Assembly (NCBI GenBank): GCA_002435755.1
Contig: DIYH01000002.1
Coordinates: 62,001 to 126,000 of the forward strand
Direction of reading: 5' to 3'
Source: Flammeovirgaceae bacterium UBA6059
GTDB lineage: Bacteria > Bacteroidota > Bacteroidia > Cytophagales > Cyclobacteriaceae
DNA length: 64,000 bases
Shown: one piece after another, positions 42,084 through 50,243 of the stretch
Layout: every line of letters starts with the position of its first letter
Position numbering within the stretch: the first letter of the stretch is position 1
Position numbers and translations under genes: made by a program
Notes under the pieces: generated by a model
What the model was told of the DNA's origin: nothing
What the model saw: only the letters and a program-made list of their open reading frames with translations
Databases searched by the model: none

Positions 42084-42881
42084 ATGAAATATCTGATCCC
42101 TGTCGTACTTGTCGCTCTAAGCTTCACGGCTTGCAGTACTCAAAAAGAAGAAAGTCAAAGCAGCCTAACCAAAGAGAAGGCAATTGAAGAAAATCCAGCA
42201 GCTGAGGGCTTCAATAAAGCAGGTTCAGATGCTAAAGCCATTGCAATAGCCGATGAAGTAATGAAGACAATGGGAGGCCGTCAAGCCTGGGATGATACCA
42301 GGTTACTAGCATGGAATTTCTTCGGTGCTCGTAAGCTATTATGGGATAAACAGAGTGGGGATGTCCGAATTGAAAGTGGTCGGGATGACCTCAAGATCAT
42401 CATGAACATTCATACCAAAAAGGGTCGTGTGTTCAAGAATGGTGCAGAGTTTTCTGATGCGGATTCTATCACTCACTACCTTGATCGTGGCGAAAGGATC
42501 TGGATCAATGATTCGTACTGGCTGGTAATGCCATATAAGCTGAAAGACTCTGGGGTAACCTTGAAGTACCTACGAGAAGATACCACGGTAACTGGTGCCA
42601 GTGCTGACGTGCTTCAACTATCATTTGAAAATGTGGGTGTCACACCGGACAATGTCTATGAGGTATTTGTAGAAAAGGAAAAGAAACTCGTCACACAGTG
42701 GGCTTTTTATCGAGAACCAGATCAAGAAGAACCTAATTTTATTACACCATGGGGTGAATATGCAAAATACGGAGGCATTATGCTCTCAGGAGATAGGGGA
42801 GAACGAGACCTGACAGAGATCCGCGTTTTGTCCACTGTACCTGAAAATGCATTCACCAGTTTTGGCAGTTATTCGCTCTAG
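42084..42881 (+). CDS. Predicted lipoprotein, unknown function
   Basis: The 265-residue product has a lipoprotein signal ending ALSFTAC (Cys17), then a Ser/Glu-rich linker. The mature part begins AIADEVMKTMGGRQAWDDTRLLAWNFFGARKLLWD, read in parts. It continues as beta-strands (VRIESGRDDLKIIMNIHTKKG; DRGERIWINDSYWLVMPYKL) and resembles LolA/LppX-like half-barrels that carry lipids. I recall similar DUF6503-type lipoproteins but cannot confirm the match. The gene is divergent from the ISSSSE-repeat gene and 22 nt upstream of the alpha/beta hydrolase gene, probably its co-transcript. Confidence 0.65.
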   Translation: MKYLIPVVLVALSFTACSTQKEESQSSLTKEKAIEENPAAEGFNKAGSDAKAIAIADEVMKTMGGRQAWDDTRLLAWNFFGARKLLWDKQSGDVRIESGRDDLKIIMNIHTKKGRVFKNGAEFSDADSITHYLDRGERIWINDSYWLVMPYKLKDSGVTLKYLREDTTVTGASADVLQLSFENVGVTPDNVYEVFVEKEKKLVTQWAFYREPDQEEPNFITPWGEYAKYGGIMLSGDRGERDLTEIRVLSTVPENAFTSFGSYSL

Positions 42882-42903
42882 AAGGACTTAATCAATACAG
42901 TTG

Positions 42904-43833
42904 ATGAAGTTACTTCGCAGAATTGTTCTTATTGTCGTCCTTGGTGCCAGTGGGTTTTTGTTTCTCTCATACCATGACGATATACCTGTTGAAACATTAA
43001 AAGCACTGTACGGACAGCAACCGTCGATGTTTGTTGACATAGATGGTATGTCGGTACATTACCGTATAGAAGGCGAAGGAATGCCACTTGTTCTGATCCA
43101 CGGCACTGCGGCTTCACTACACACCTGGGACGTTTGGACAGAGCAGCTCAAAAGTGATTTTAAAATCATTCGATTTGACTTGCCTGCCTTTGGGTTGACA
43201 GGTCCGTCCCCTGATGGCAGGTACAGCCTTGACTTTTATGCTGGCTTTGTTGATAAACTATTGAATAAGCTTGAGGTCGATAGCTTCCACGTTGCTGGGA
43301 ATTCCCTGGGAGGTGCAATTGCATGGTACTATACTGTTAAGTACCCTGAAAAAGTCAATAAGCTCATTTTGGTAGATGCCAGCGGACATCCAAAAGAAGA
43401 TGGCCCTCCTTTAATTTTCAAACTGGCCCAAAACGCGGCTTTCTCTTCCTTCTTCAAATCGTTTACCCCAAAGTTCATTATCGAAAATAATCTGAAAGCG
43501 GTCTATCATGATGACGCTAAGGTTGATCAGGCCTTAGTCGACAGATACTTCCATATGGCATTGAGAGAGGGCAATCGACAAGCTTTCGTCGACCGTGCTA
43601 ATGAAAAGTTCACCGACCACAGTGACTTGATCAGGAACATCACAGTTCCTACCCTTATTCAGTGGGGCAAGCACGATACATGGGTCCCTCTTGCTGATGG
43701 CCAACTCTTTCAGAATAAAATCCACGATAGTCGGCTCATCGTATACGACAATGCAGGCCATGTGCCGATGGAAGAGATCCCAGTGATCACGGCTCGAGAC
43801 GCCAAAGCCTTTCTACAAGATCAAAATGAATAG
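42904..43833 (+). CDS. Alpha/beta hydrolase
   Basis: The 309-residue hydrolase has one N-terminal hydrophobic helix (RRIVLIVVLGASGFLFLSY) that anchors or exports it. Catalytic triad: Ser134 in VAGNSLGGAIAW, Asp in WGKHDTWVP and His in NAGHVPMEE. The oxyanion motif is LVLIHGTAAS. A cap domain lies between strands six and seven. The substrate is unknown; esters, lactones or haloalkanes are all possible for the family. ATG at 42904 is taken over a TTG three bases earlier. Confidence 0.9.
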   Translation: MKLLRRIVLIVVLGASGFLFLSYHDDIPVETLKALYGQQPSMFVDIDGMSVHYRIEGEGMPLVLIHGTAASLHTWDVWTEQLKSDFKIIRFDLPAFGLTGPSPDGRYSLDFYAGFVDKLLNKLEVDSFHVAGNSLGGAIAWYYTVKYPEKVNKLILVDASGHPKEDGPPLIFKLAQNAAFSSFFKSFTPKFIIENNLKAVYHDDAKVDQALVDRYFHMALREGNRQAFVDRANEKFTDHSDLIRNITVPTLIQWGKHDTWVPLADGQLFQNKIHDSRLIVYDNAGHVPMEEIPVITARDAKAFLQDQNE

Positions 43834-43988
43834 CAGAACAATAATTAAGGAACCTCTTAAGCTCCGAATAGGACAATAAGTCGTCGAGGGGTCATATCAT
43901 AATTGAACTTGCCTTAACGATAGTGGCTTTTTGATTAGCGGCAAAGTAGCGCAAATCACTTTGGCTACTTTTGATACGTATCCGAGTT

Positions 43989-44897
43989 ATGATGAGAATA
44001 GCGATCATCCAGCACTGTCCTGTATTCAATGATCTATCAGCTTGTATCGATAGGGCCTTGTCCCTTACCAGAAAAGCGGCAAGTGAGGGGAGCGACCTTG
44101 TAGTCTTTGGTGAATGTTGGTTCAGTGGCTATCCAGCCTGGCTCGACTATGCGCCAGAAGCAGGGCTATGGAACCACGAAGCGACAAAAGAGATCTATGC
44201 AGATATGCATGCTAATTGCTTATCCGTAGGTTCCGATGAGATGTCTCAGCTCTTACAGCTAAGCCAGCAACTCGACTTAGCAATTGGTTTTGGCTTCAAT
44301 GAAGTGGTCCGTGAGCAACCCGGACACGGTAGCATATTCAATAGTTTCGGACTTATCTCGGATGGTGAACTGGTAATACATCATCGCAAGCTGATGCCCA
44401 CGTTCACGGAAAAACTGCTATATGCGATCGGTGATGGTGCCGGGCTCAAAAGCCATCTGATCGGCGGGGCTCAAGTTGGCGGCCTTATTTGCTGGGAACA
44501 CTGGATGCCCTTGACCAGGCAAGCACTTCATAACACAGGTGAAGAAGTTCATCTGGCACTTTGGCCAAAAGTCCATGAGATGCACCAGATCGCCAGTCGT
44601 CAATATGCCTTCGAAGGCAGGTGTTTTGTCATTGCGGTAGGTCAGTTACTTTCAATACAAGACTTACCAGAATCACTTGAGTACAAGTCGGAACATGAAC
44701 TGCTACTTAACGGTGGCAGCTGTGTCATAGGCCCTGATGGTAAATACATCATTGAGCCTGTTTTTAATAGAGAAGAAATATTGCTTGCGGAGATTGATTT
44801 AAGGGCCATCAAAAAAGAGCAAATGACCCTCGATGTATCCGGGCATTATCAACGCCCAGATGTTTTCGATTTCAAAGTTAATCAGTCAAGGAAATGA
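43989..44897 (+). CDS. Nitrilase (branch 1 carbon-nitrogen hydrolase)
   Basis: The product is about 302 residues. The Glu-Lys-Cys triad is visible: Glu42 in VVFGECWFSGYP, Lys134 in HHRKLMPTFTEKL, and Cys168 in GGLICWEHWMPL. The combination of GYPAWLD, MPTFTEKLLYAIGDG and GLICWEHWMPL is specific to true nitrilases, which turn organic nitriles into acids and ammonia. I chose ATG at 43989 (another follows at 43992) over a TTG at 43971 that overlaps a likely -7 box (TACTTTTG, 43966-43973). The stretch 43834-43988 holds no other gene. The substrate cannot be read. Confidence 0.88.
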   Translation: MMRIAIIQHCPVFNDLSACIDRALSLTRKAASEGSDLVVFGECWFSGYPAWLDYAPEAGLWNHEATKEIYADMHANCLSVGSDEMSQLLQLSQQLDLAIGFGFNEVVREQPGHGSIFNSFGLISDGELVIHHRKLMPTFTEKLLYAIGDGAGLKSHLIGGAQVGGLICWEHWMPLTRQALHNTGEEVHLALWPKVHEMHQIASRQYAFEGRCFVIAVGQLLSIQDLPESLEYKSEHELLLNGGSCVIGPDGKYIIEPVFNREEILLAEIDLRAIKKEQMTLDVSGHYQRPDVFDFKVNQSRK

Positions 44898-44898
44898 C

Positions 44899-45237
44899 CT
44901 ATTCTTCCTTTTCTTTCCTTCGCTTTTGCTCAATTTGATAAGAAGCAAAAAGGCCGATACCTGCAAACAAAAAGATCATTGAGAAGTATCCTGCCTCTTC
45001 GTTGAGTGAGTAAAAAACCGCTTCTAACACGCTCCCAATAAGTAAGCCTACACCCGCACCTATCAAAAGCAATCCGTAACGTAGAGATGTGAACTCTCCA
45101 CTGTGTCTAAATATCTTGGCATCAACGCCCTTTTCGATCATGGCCATGCGCTCGTCGTTTATGAATTTTCTAATAAAAATGATAAGTGTCACCAATGAAA
45201 GGACGGACACTACCGGAACAATAATTGCTACTTCCAT
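44899..45237 (-). CDS. Small two- or three-helix membrane protein (DUF6249-like)
   Basis: The 112-residue protein begins MEVAIIVPVVSVLSLVTLIIF, with a conserved EKGVDAKIF segment after the first helix. A second helix follows (YGLLLIGAGVGLLIGSVLE), then a third (GYFSMIFLFAGIGLFASYQI), and a basic tail KRRKEKEE. This resembles DUF6249 proteins, which are often next to ECF sigma genes in Bacteroidota. Here the sigma gene at 45322 is divergent. ATG at 45237 is favoured over a GTG at 45261. Function is unknown. Confidence 0.75.
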   Translation of the reverse strand: MEVAIIVPVVSVLSLVTLIIFIRKFINDERMAMIEKGVDAKIFRHSGEFTSLRYGLLLIGAGVGLLIGSVLEAVFYSLNEEAGYFSMIFLFAGIGLFASYQIEQKRRKEKEE

Positions 45238-45321
45238 TTTATGAATTTTTGAATTTCGCACTTATGACGCGTGGTTTGATTCGCTGGTTACAGGGTAAAA
45301 AAACTTTTTTTCCTTTGTAAC

Positions 45322-45924
45322 TTGACATCAACCTGTCGCGTCCAATGCCCAGTGATATCAAGGAGTGCTTCTGATCAAGAACTGATCACCGCCATTCTAA
45401 ATGGTGATGATAAAGCAGTCAATATGCTCATCGAAAGGCATAAGGGATATGCTTTTACCTTGGCATTCAGGATATTGTGCAACCGGGAAGAAGCAGAAGA
45501 GGTCTGTCATGATGCTTTTCTCAAAGCATTGAAATCGTTGAACAATTATCGTTATGATGCCAAGTTCACCACCTGGTTTTATCGAATAGTGGTGAATACT
45601 GCGATCAGTCGTAAGCGAAAAGTCAAAGTCTATATGGAAGACATTAACGAAATTCAAGGTGATGTCTCTTTTGCCACTATAGATCGGTTACCGATCGCAA
45701 ACGAAGAGAGAAGTCGCTATATTGGTCATGCGCTGAGTCAACTGAACGAGATTGACGCCACACTCATCACACTCTATTACTTTAAAGAGATGTCAGTTGA
45801 TGAAATTGTTGGGATCACAGGTTTTGATAAGAATAATATAAAGGTGAAGATGTTCAGGGCAAGAAAAAGACTTGCTGAACACTTGAGCCTGGCATTGAAA
45901 GAAGAAGTAAGCACATTGTTATGA
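45322..45924 (+). CDS. ECF-type RNA polymerase sigma factor
   Basis: The product has up to 200 residues. Region 2 begins near SDQELITAILNGDDKAVNML and includes EEAEEVCHDAFLKALKSL and TWFYRIVVNTAISRKRK. Region 4 is LSQLNEIDATLITLYYFKEM and VDEIVGITGFDKNNIKVKMF, then RARKRL. The start is uncertain: TTG at 45322 or GTG at 45352, since no ATG precedes region 2 in frame. Its stop is joined to the next gene (ATGA, 4 nt). The divergent DUF6249-like gene may belong to its regulon. Confidence 0.9.
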   Translation: MTSTCRVQCPVISRSASDQELITAILNGDDKAVNMLIERHKGYAFTLAFRILCNREEAEEVCHDAFLKALKSLNNYRYDAKFTTWFYRIVVNTAISRKRKVKVYMEDINEIQGDVSFATIDRLPIANEERSRYIGHALSQLNEIDATLITLYYFKEMSVDEIVGITGFDKNNIKVKMFRARKRLAEHLSLALKEEVSTLL

Positions 45925-46418
45925 AAGCTGAAAGCGAACAAATACTAATCGAGCTTTTGGAAGATTTTAAAGACTCTTCCAAAAAAAAAGAGCTACTTGA
46001 CCAACTCAAGGACGATAAAGAAGCATTAGAAGCTTATCAGCTAATGATAGATGCGGATAAGTTTATTGGTGATTTGCCTGCCGAAGAACCGTCTTCTAAC
46101 TTTAGCAACAACATCTTAGTAGGCTACAAGCGAATCAAGACCCGAGAAAAAAATAATAGGTTGATCTCATATTTTCTAGGGATCGTTGTAGCCGCGGTTG
46201 TCGTTGTTTTGTCGTTGGCCGGAGACGCCTCGACTTCAATACCAACAAACACCACACCCTTGCTAGATCAGATAAGCAATTGGATACCCAACTGGTCCGT
46301 TGATCTTAAGTTGGACCAAATGATACAGCTCATACTGGTACTTAATGCGATTTTACTAATCGTGGTAATCGAAAAGATCATTAGTAAAAAGAGAATGCCC
46401 AATATCTTCAGCTTATAG
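45921..46418 (+). CDS. Probable membrane anti-sigma partner
   Basis: The 165-residue protein has an acidic, helical cytoplasmic N-terminus of about 80 residues (LLEDFKDSSKKKELLDQL, then EALEAYQLMIDADKF). Two transmembrane helices follow (LISYFLGIVVAAVVVVLSLA and MIQLILVLNAILLIVVI) and a short basic tail. No zinc HxxxCxxC motif is seen. The 4-nt overlap with the sigma gene and this topology fit a membrane anti-sigma factor. No sequence family is recognised, so the role is inferred from position. Confidence 0.68.
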   Translation: MKAESEQILIELLEDFKDSSKKKELLDQLKDDKEALEAYQLMIDADKFIGDLPAEEPSSNFSNNILVGYKRIKTREKNNRLISYFLGIVVAAVVVVLSLAGDASTSIPTNTTPLLDQISNWIPNWSVDLKLDQMIQLILVLNAILLIVVIEKIISKKRMPNIFSL

Positions 46419-46460
46419 ACGAGCTGCATTCTTTCTGAGCGTATCAATTGACTTGTCTTT

Positions 46461-46494
46461 GAAAGGGGTATGGATTTTTAAAATCCATACTTTC
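46461..46494 (+). terminator. Terminator-like hairpin after the sigma/anti-sigma pair
   Basis: GTATGGATTT (46468-46477), TTA, AAATCCATAC (46481-46490) form a perfect 10-bp stem with further GAAA/TTTC pairing outside. It ends 48 nt before the TerB-like gene at 46542. It is low in GC with a short T-run, so it could also be a regulatory hairpin for that gene. Confidence 0.45.
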
Positions 46495-46541
46495 CAAATC
46501 GAAAAAATGAATGTAAATTCAGTTTCCAACTTTCAAAGGCT

Positions 46542-46955
46542 ATGAACATTCTCACGCAACTCCAACATCTCATCAATCTTGCATTGGTCGACCATGACTT
46601 CTCCGTGAAGGAGAAAAACATGATCGTAAGCCTGGCAAAGGCCAATAAGATCAAGGAATCTGATATCGAGGAAATGATGGACAAGGCTTTGAAGCGGAGT
46701 GATGATGATGAAATCAAGATTCCTGTGCTAACAGAAGACGAAAAGTTCGAATACCTCTACAATATCGTGCAGTTGATGAAAGTAGACTCAGAGGTATTCC
46801 TGAGTGAGATCAAATACTGTGAGCAGCTGGCTATAAAGCTGGGTTATAACCGGAAGGTTATTTCCAGCTTGTCAAAGCGCATATACAGTGATCCTTCGAT
46901 TACGAGTGACAGGGATAAGCTCAAGAGGACCGTGGCAAAATTCTCGATTAATTAA
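46542..46955 (+). CDS. TerB-like protein 1
   Basis: The 137-residue all-helical protein has the TerB-type pattern: two acidic helices (LALVDHDFSVKEKNMIVSLA) followed by FEYLYNIVQLMKVDSEVFLSEIKYCEQLAIKLGY. In TerB, conserved acidic residues at like positions bind metal. TerB proteins occur in tellurite resistance and in membrane stress or phage-defence clusters. The rest of a ter operon is absent here, so a tellurite role is not supported. A paralogue of the same length follows at 47017. Confidence 0.75.
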   Translation: MNILTQLQHLINLALVDHDFSVKEKNMIVSLAKANKIKESDIEEMMDKALKRSDDDEIKIPVLTEDEKFEYLYNIVQLMKVDSEVFLSEIKYCEQLAIKLGYNRKVISSLSKRIYSDPSITSDRDKLKRTVAKFSIN

Positions 46956-47016
46956 TTAACTTTATCCAATGTTTTGTTGAACTTTATTAATATTCTTCCC
47001 TAAACACACTTAAACA

Positions 47017-47412
47017 ATGAGTATTAAATCCCAACTAAGCGCGTTGATTGGTCTCGCCAAAATCGACGATGATTTTGCTGATCAGGAGAAAAACATGATC
47101 TACATGATCGGCAAGGCTAACGGATTGTCAGAAGGAGAAATCGACCACCTGATCGATGATCCGGAGGATATACCAGCGCTATCCACGCTCTCTGATCATG
47201 ACAGATTCGAAATCCTCTACAATGTAGTTCAGCTTATGAAAGTTGATCGTGAAGTTTACCTCAGCGAAATCAAGTATTGTGAGGACTTAGCAGTAAAACT
47301 TGGATATCACAAGAAGGTGATTTCTGAACTTTCTTCTAAAATCTACAGTGATCCTTCCATCACAGCGGATAGAGATGCATTAATAACAGCCGTTCAAAAG
47401 TACCAGCAGTAA
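47017..47412 (+). CDS. TerB-like protein 2 (tandem paralogue)
   Basis: The 131-residue protein is closely similar to the preceding gene product. It shares KNMI followed by GKANGLSEGEI, RFEILYNVVQLMKVDREVYLSEIKYCED (read in parts) and SSKIYSDPSITADRD. Differences cluster in the loop between the helices (DDPEDIPALSTLSDHD versus a longer Lys-rich loop in copy 1). It arose by tandem duplication. Both genes are followed by the terminator at 47418-47441. Function is unknown, as for copy 1. Confidence 0.75.
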   Translation: MSIKSQLSALIGLAKIDDDFADQEKNMIYMIGKANGLSEGEIDHLIDDPEDIPALSTLSDHDRFEILYNVVQLMKVDREVYLSEIKYCEDLAVKLGYHKKVISELSSKIYSDPSITADRDALITAVQKYQQ

Positions 47413-47417
47413 TATGG

Positions 47418-47441
47418 AAAGGGATTAACTATCCCTTTTTT
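47418..47441. terminator. Intrinsic terminator between convergent genes
   Basis: AAAGGGAT (47418-47425), loop TAACT, ATCCCTTT (47431-47438), with a T-run on the plus strand and the complementary A-run giving a tail on the minus strand. It serves the TerB-like genes from the left and overlaps the stop codon of the glycosyltransferase coming from the right. Confidence 0.75.
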
Positions 47442-48519
47442 CTATTTCTTCTTCAAACAACGTTTCATAGCGGTCGATCACTCGTTCGATCTCAAATTCT
47501 TCCAAAGCTGTTTTGCGGCCTTGGGTTATTAGACTCTGTCGAATTTCTTTGTCATTGATCAGTCTTTCAATAGAATCAGCCAACCCCATTATGTCGCCAT
47601 CTTCAAACAGTAATCCGTTCTGACCATGGCTAATGAGATCAGGATTACCAGCAGCATTGGTTGCTATGACCGGTATACCTAATGCCATAGCTTCTAACAG
47701 AGATTGGGAAAGCCCTTCCATAGTAGACGCCAAGACCTCCATTGTAAAGAGTTGATGATAGTATAGGACCTGCTCACGAGGTACCATACCGGTGTATATC
47801 ACTCTCGACCTTTGCTCGGGTGATAACTCAATTTCTTTTAGTCCATCATCTTCCTCAATACCAACAAACACCAACCAAACATCTGATTTGAGATTTGCAT
47901 AAGCCTCTAACAGTTGTTCCTGATTTTTTCTTCTTGAGATACATCCAATTACTACAGCTCTACCAGGTAAACCCAACCGCTCTCTAATCTGTACTGCAAG
48001 TGCTTGATCCTCTAAAACATACTTTGACTTAGGTGTGCCATTCTTGATCACCTTGATGTGATCGCTGGGGATCCCAAGAGAAACTAGTGCTGATTTCACA
48101 CCACCACTCACCGCCACTATACATGACGTAGAAGCTGTATAGTACCAGTTTTGCAAAAACAAGCCTGTACTTTTCGGCATCTGGCGTCTCGTATGGATCA
48201 GTGCAACAGGCAATCTGAAAATCCACCGTGACAGTCCACTTGTATACCGATCCAAGCTGGACTGTGCATTGATCACGTCTATGCCTTCTTTAAGGACAAT
48301 GTCCCTGATCTGCTTCATATTGTCCAAGTCCAGTCGCCCTCTGAAAGTCATGGCAACAGCCTCTGCCGTGGAATCCTTGAGTAACTGATAAAGCAATGAC
48401 TCCCTCCGGCAACCCACAAACACCTGATGCCCACGCTGCGCTAAACCATCGGCCAAATAGAAGATACTATTTGTGGAACCGGCGAGATCTCCCTGATGTG
48501 TCAGAAATAACACCTTCAT
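47425..48519 (-). CDS. Glycosyltransferase family 4
   Basis: The 364-residue GT-B glycosyltransferase begins MKVLFLTHQGDLAGSTNSIF, with the N-terminal Rossmann domain. The C-terminal donor domain has VVIGCISRRKNQEQLLEAYA and the GT4 hallmark STMEGLSQSLLEAMALGIPV, whose Glu residues bind the nucleotide sugar. ALGIPVIATNAAGNPDLI follows, read in parts. It is cytoplasmic, perhaps membrane-associated. No polysaccharide cluster surrounds it, so its acceptor is not inferable. It is divergent from the gene at 48604. Confidence 0.9.
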   Translation of the reverse strand: MKVLFLTHQGDLAGSTNSIFYLADGLAQRGHQVFVGCRRESLLYQLLKDSTAEAVAMTFRGRLDLDNMKQIRDIVLKEGIDVINAQSSLDRYTSGLSRWIFRLPVALIHTRRQMPKSTGLFLQNWYYTASTSCIVAVSGGVKSALVSLGIPSDHIKVIKNGTPKSKYVLEDQALAVQIRERLGLPGRAVVIGCISRRKNQEQLLEAYANLKSDVWLVFVGIEEDDGLKEIELSPEQRSRVIYTGMVPREQVLYYHQLFTMEVLASTMEGLSQSLLEAMALGIPVIATNAAGNPDLISHGQNGLLFEDGDIMGLADSIERLINDKEIRQSLITQGRKTALEEFEIERVIDRYETLFEEEIEKRDS

Positions 48520-48603
48520 AAAGCGAAATTACCCATTCAGGACTTAAAGCTTTCTTTTCTTTGATCCACTGATAATAAATCTCATCTTGGACTAACAATC
48601 ATC

Positions 48604-49449
48604 ATGCTTATGTCTAATTGGCAAACACTTACTTATAGCGATTTTGAAAAACTCAAAGAGGTAAAAGATCAGTTTCACCTGGGAGTACAAAATGTTGCCG
48701 CAGTAGGAAGGAAGTTCCTCGAAGAAAACAAGGAAGATAAGAATGCTACCCTTGTCTGGATACCTGAATATCAACGGCTTGCAGGTAAATGGATCGATGG
48801 TAGTATTCGCTTCAGGTCATCGATCGGGTTCTCTGATTTTGCCGTGCACTTGGTCGACGAGCATGTCAATTCGATATCATCATTTACTCTCCATGATAAG
48901 TCACACCCCAAAGTGATGGTCTGGTTGGAGGAGCAAATCGCACATTTCGGATTAGATACCTCGCAACTCATACTCAACTTACCATATGACCTACCAGAAT
49001 ACCTGGCTGGGGTAGGCAAGCCATTTGCGATAGAGGAAATGGAAATAGCAATCGAGCTAGGCCACTATTTTCACAATGGTCATCTCATTGCTGACGAGGT
49101 GCGAAAAGCTTACAATGCATCTCGAGTCCAGTGCTGGCCACACCATTTTGACATTTCAACACAAATCACAGTTAACAACACTGGCAACCCCGAAACCTCA
49201 AGCTATGTCAATGTGGGCCTTTCGCCAGGAGATGAAGAGATAGCAGTACCATATTTCTTTGCGGCTCCATGGCCTTATCCTCCTACAAATGAACTACCCA
49301 AGCTCACCCATGGCAAATGGGTCGATGAACATTGGGTAGGTGCAGTACTGCCAGCCCCTGAGCTAATTGGAAAAGAGGACCAATACAAAAGTGTCCGGAG
49401 GTTTATGAGTGAATCCTTTGCTGTTTTCCGAAAGCTTATGACCTATTAG
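48604..49449 (+). CDS. Conserved hypothetical protein, soluble
   Basis: The 281-residue protein has no signal or membrane helix. Residues 155-260 contain VQCWPHHFDISTQITV, SYVNVGLSPGDEEIAVPYFF, AAPWPYPPTNELPKL and GKWVDEHWVGAVL, a highly Trp/Pro/His-rich core. I recall this core from unnamed conserved proteins in bacteria and plants. The His pair in WPHHFD and the acidic SPGDEE could form a metal or catalytic site, but this is speculation. Its end overlaps the convergent arylamine N-acetyltransferase gene by 4 nt. ATG at 48604 or 48610 both possible. Confidence 0.7.
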   Translation: MLMSNWQTLTYSDFEKLKEVKDQFHLGVQNVAAVGRKFLEENKEDKNATLVWIPEYQRLAGKWIDGSIRFRSSIGFSDFAVHLVDEHVNSISSFTLHDKSHPKVMVWLEEQIAHFGLDTSQLILNLPYDLPEYLAGVGKPFAIEEMEIAIELGHYFHNGHLIADEVRKAYNASRVQCWPHHFDISTQITVNNTGNPETSSYVNVGLSPGDEEIAVPYFFAAPWPYPPTNELPKLTHGKWVDEHWVGAVLPAPELIGKEDQYKSVRRFMSESFAVFRKLMTY

Positions 49450-50243
49450 AGAGCTGATTGGCTAATGCCAAAATGATGCTCAAGTTTTGAGTAAAACTCA
49501 TCCCGGTTAAGTAGCTCGACGGTTGACTCCTTTCCCAGATATTTCGTTTTCAAATGCTTATCTGACAGGGTTATCCTGCCCGATTTAGTAGCCAGGGTAA
49601 TGAGCTTACCTTTTTTGAACGGAGAGGATCTGTCATTTTGATGATAGTCACACATGTCAAGAAACTGGATGTACTTCCTTGTCTCTAGCGAGAATTGGTA
49701 CTTCTTTTGATAATCAACACCTTCCTCTGACATCATCAGTAAGTAGTTTTCATCAGGATCTTGTTCAAATCTGAAGTAACGATTATAGTCCAGCATTGAC
49801 TTGTTCAGCTCTATCCTCTTTGGGTCAATAAACGAATCACCAAAGCCAACATCCACTAGCCAAGACACCCCATCAATACGTACTAGAATCGCCATATGAT
49901 CAAAATCAGGCCCAAGTGAGCCATCACTACGATATACTCGGGCTGATATCAGTTTACAATCGAATTTTAACTGGAGCAAAAGGTGATAAAACAATCCGTT
50001 GAGTTCGTAACAGAAACCTCCTCTTTTTCGCTCAACCACTTTTTTATATGTGCGGTTAACGTCCAGCATGATCTTCCGCCTATGGTGAATGTCCAGATTC
50101 TCGAAAGGAATGGCATAGAGGTGAGACCTATGTAACTGCTTCAGATATTGAAGCGTAGGTTGATAGTTACGGCCTACATTGATCCTTTTCAAGTAGCCTT
50201 CCACATCGATTTGAGGCTGCTTTACTCTTGATTCGGAGCTCAT
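49446..50243 (-). CDS. nat: Arylamine N-acetyltransferase
   Basis: The 265-residue enzyme moves acetyl from acetyl-CoA to arylamines or hydrazines. The Cys-His-Asp triad is Cys78 in RGGFCYELNGLFYHLL, His116 in DFDHMAILV and Asp131 in WLVDVGFGDSF. The N-terminal HLYAIPFENLDIH is a NAT signature. Its ATG overlaps the upstream amidohydrolase stop by 4 nt (ATGA), suggesting the two act in one pathway of N-acyl compound turnover, which is inference. Confidence 0.93.
   Translation of the reverse strand: MSSESRVKQPQIDVEGYLKRINVGRNYQPTLQYLKQLHRSHLYAIPFENLDIHHRRKIMLDVNRTYKKVVERKRGGFCYELNGLFYHLLLQLKFDCKLISARVYRSDGSLGPDFDHMAILVRIDGVSWLVDVGFGDSFIDPKRIELNKSMLDYNRYFRFEQDPDENYLLMMSEEGVDYQKKYQFSLETRKYIQFLDMCDYHQNDRSSPFKKGKLITLATKSGRITLSDKHLKTKYLGKESTVELLNRDEFYSKLEHHFGISQSAL

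Noticed and set aside
46542..47412. Tellurite resistance operon
   Set aside because: Only TerB-like genes are present; no TerC, TerD or TerZ is nearby.
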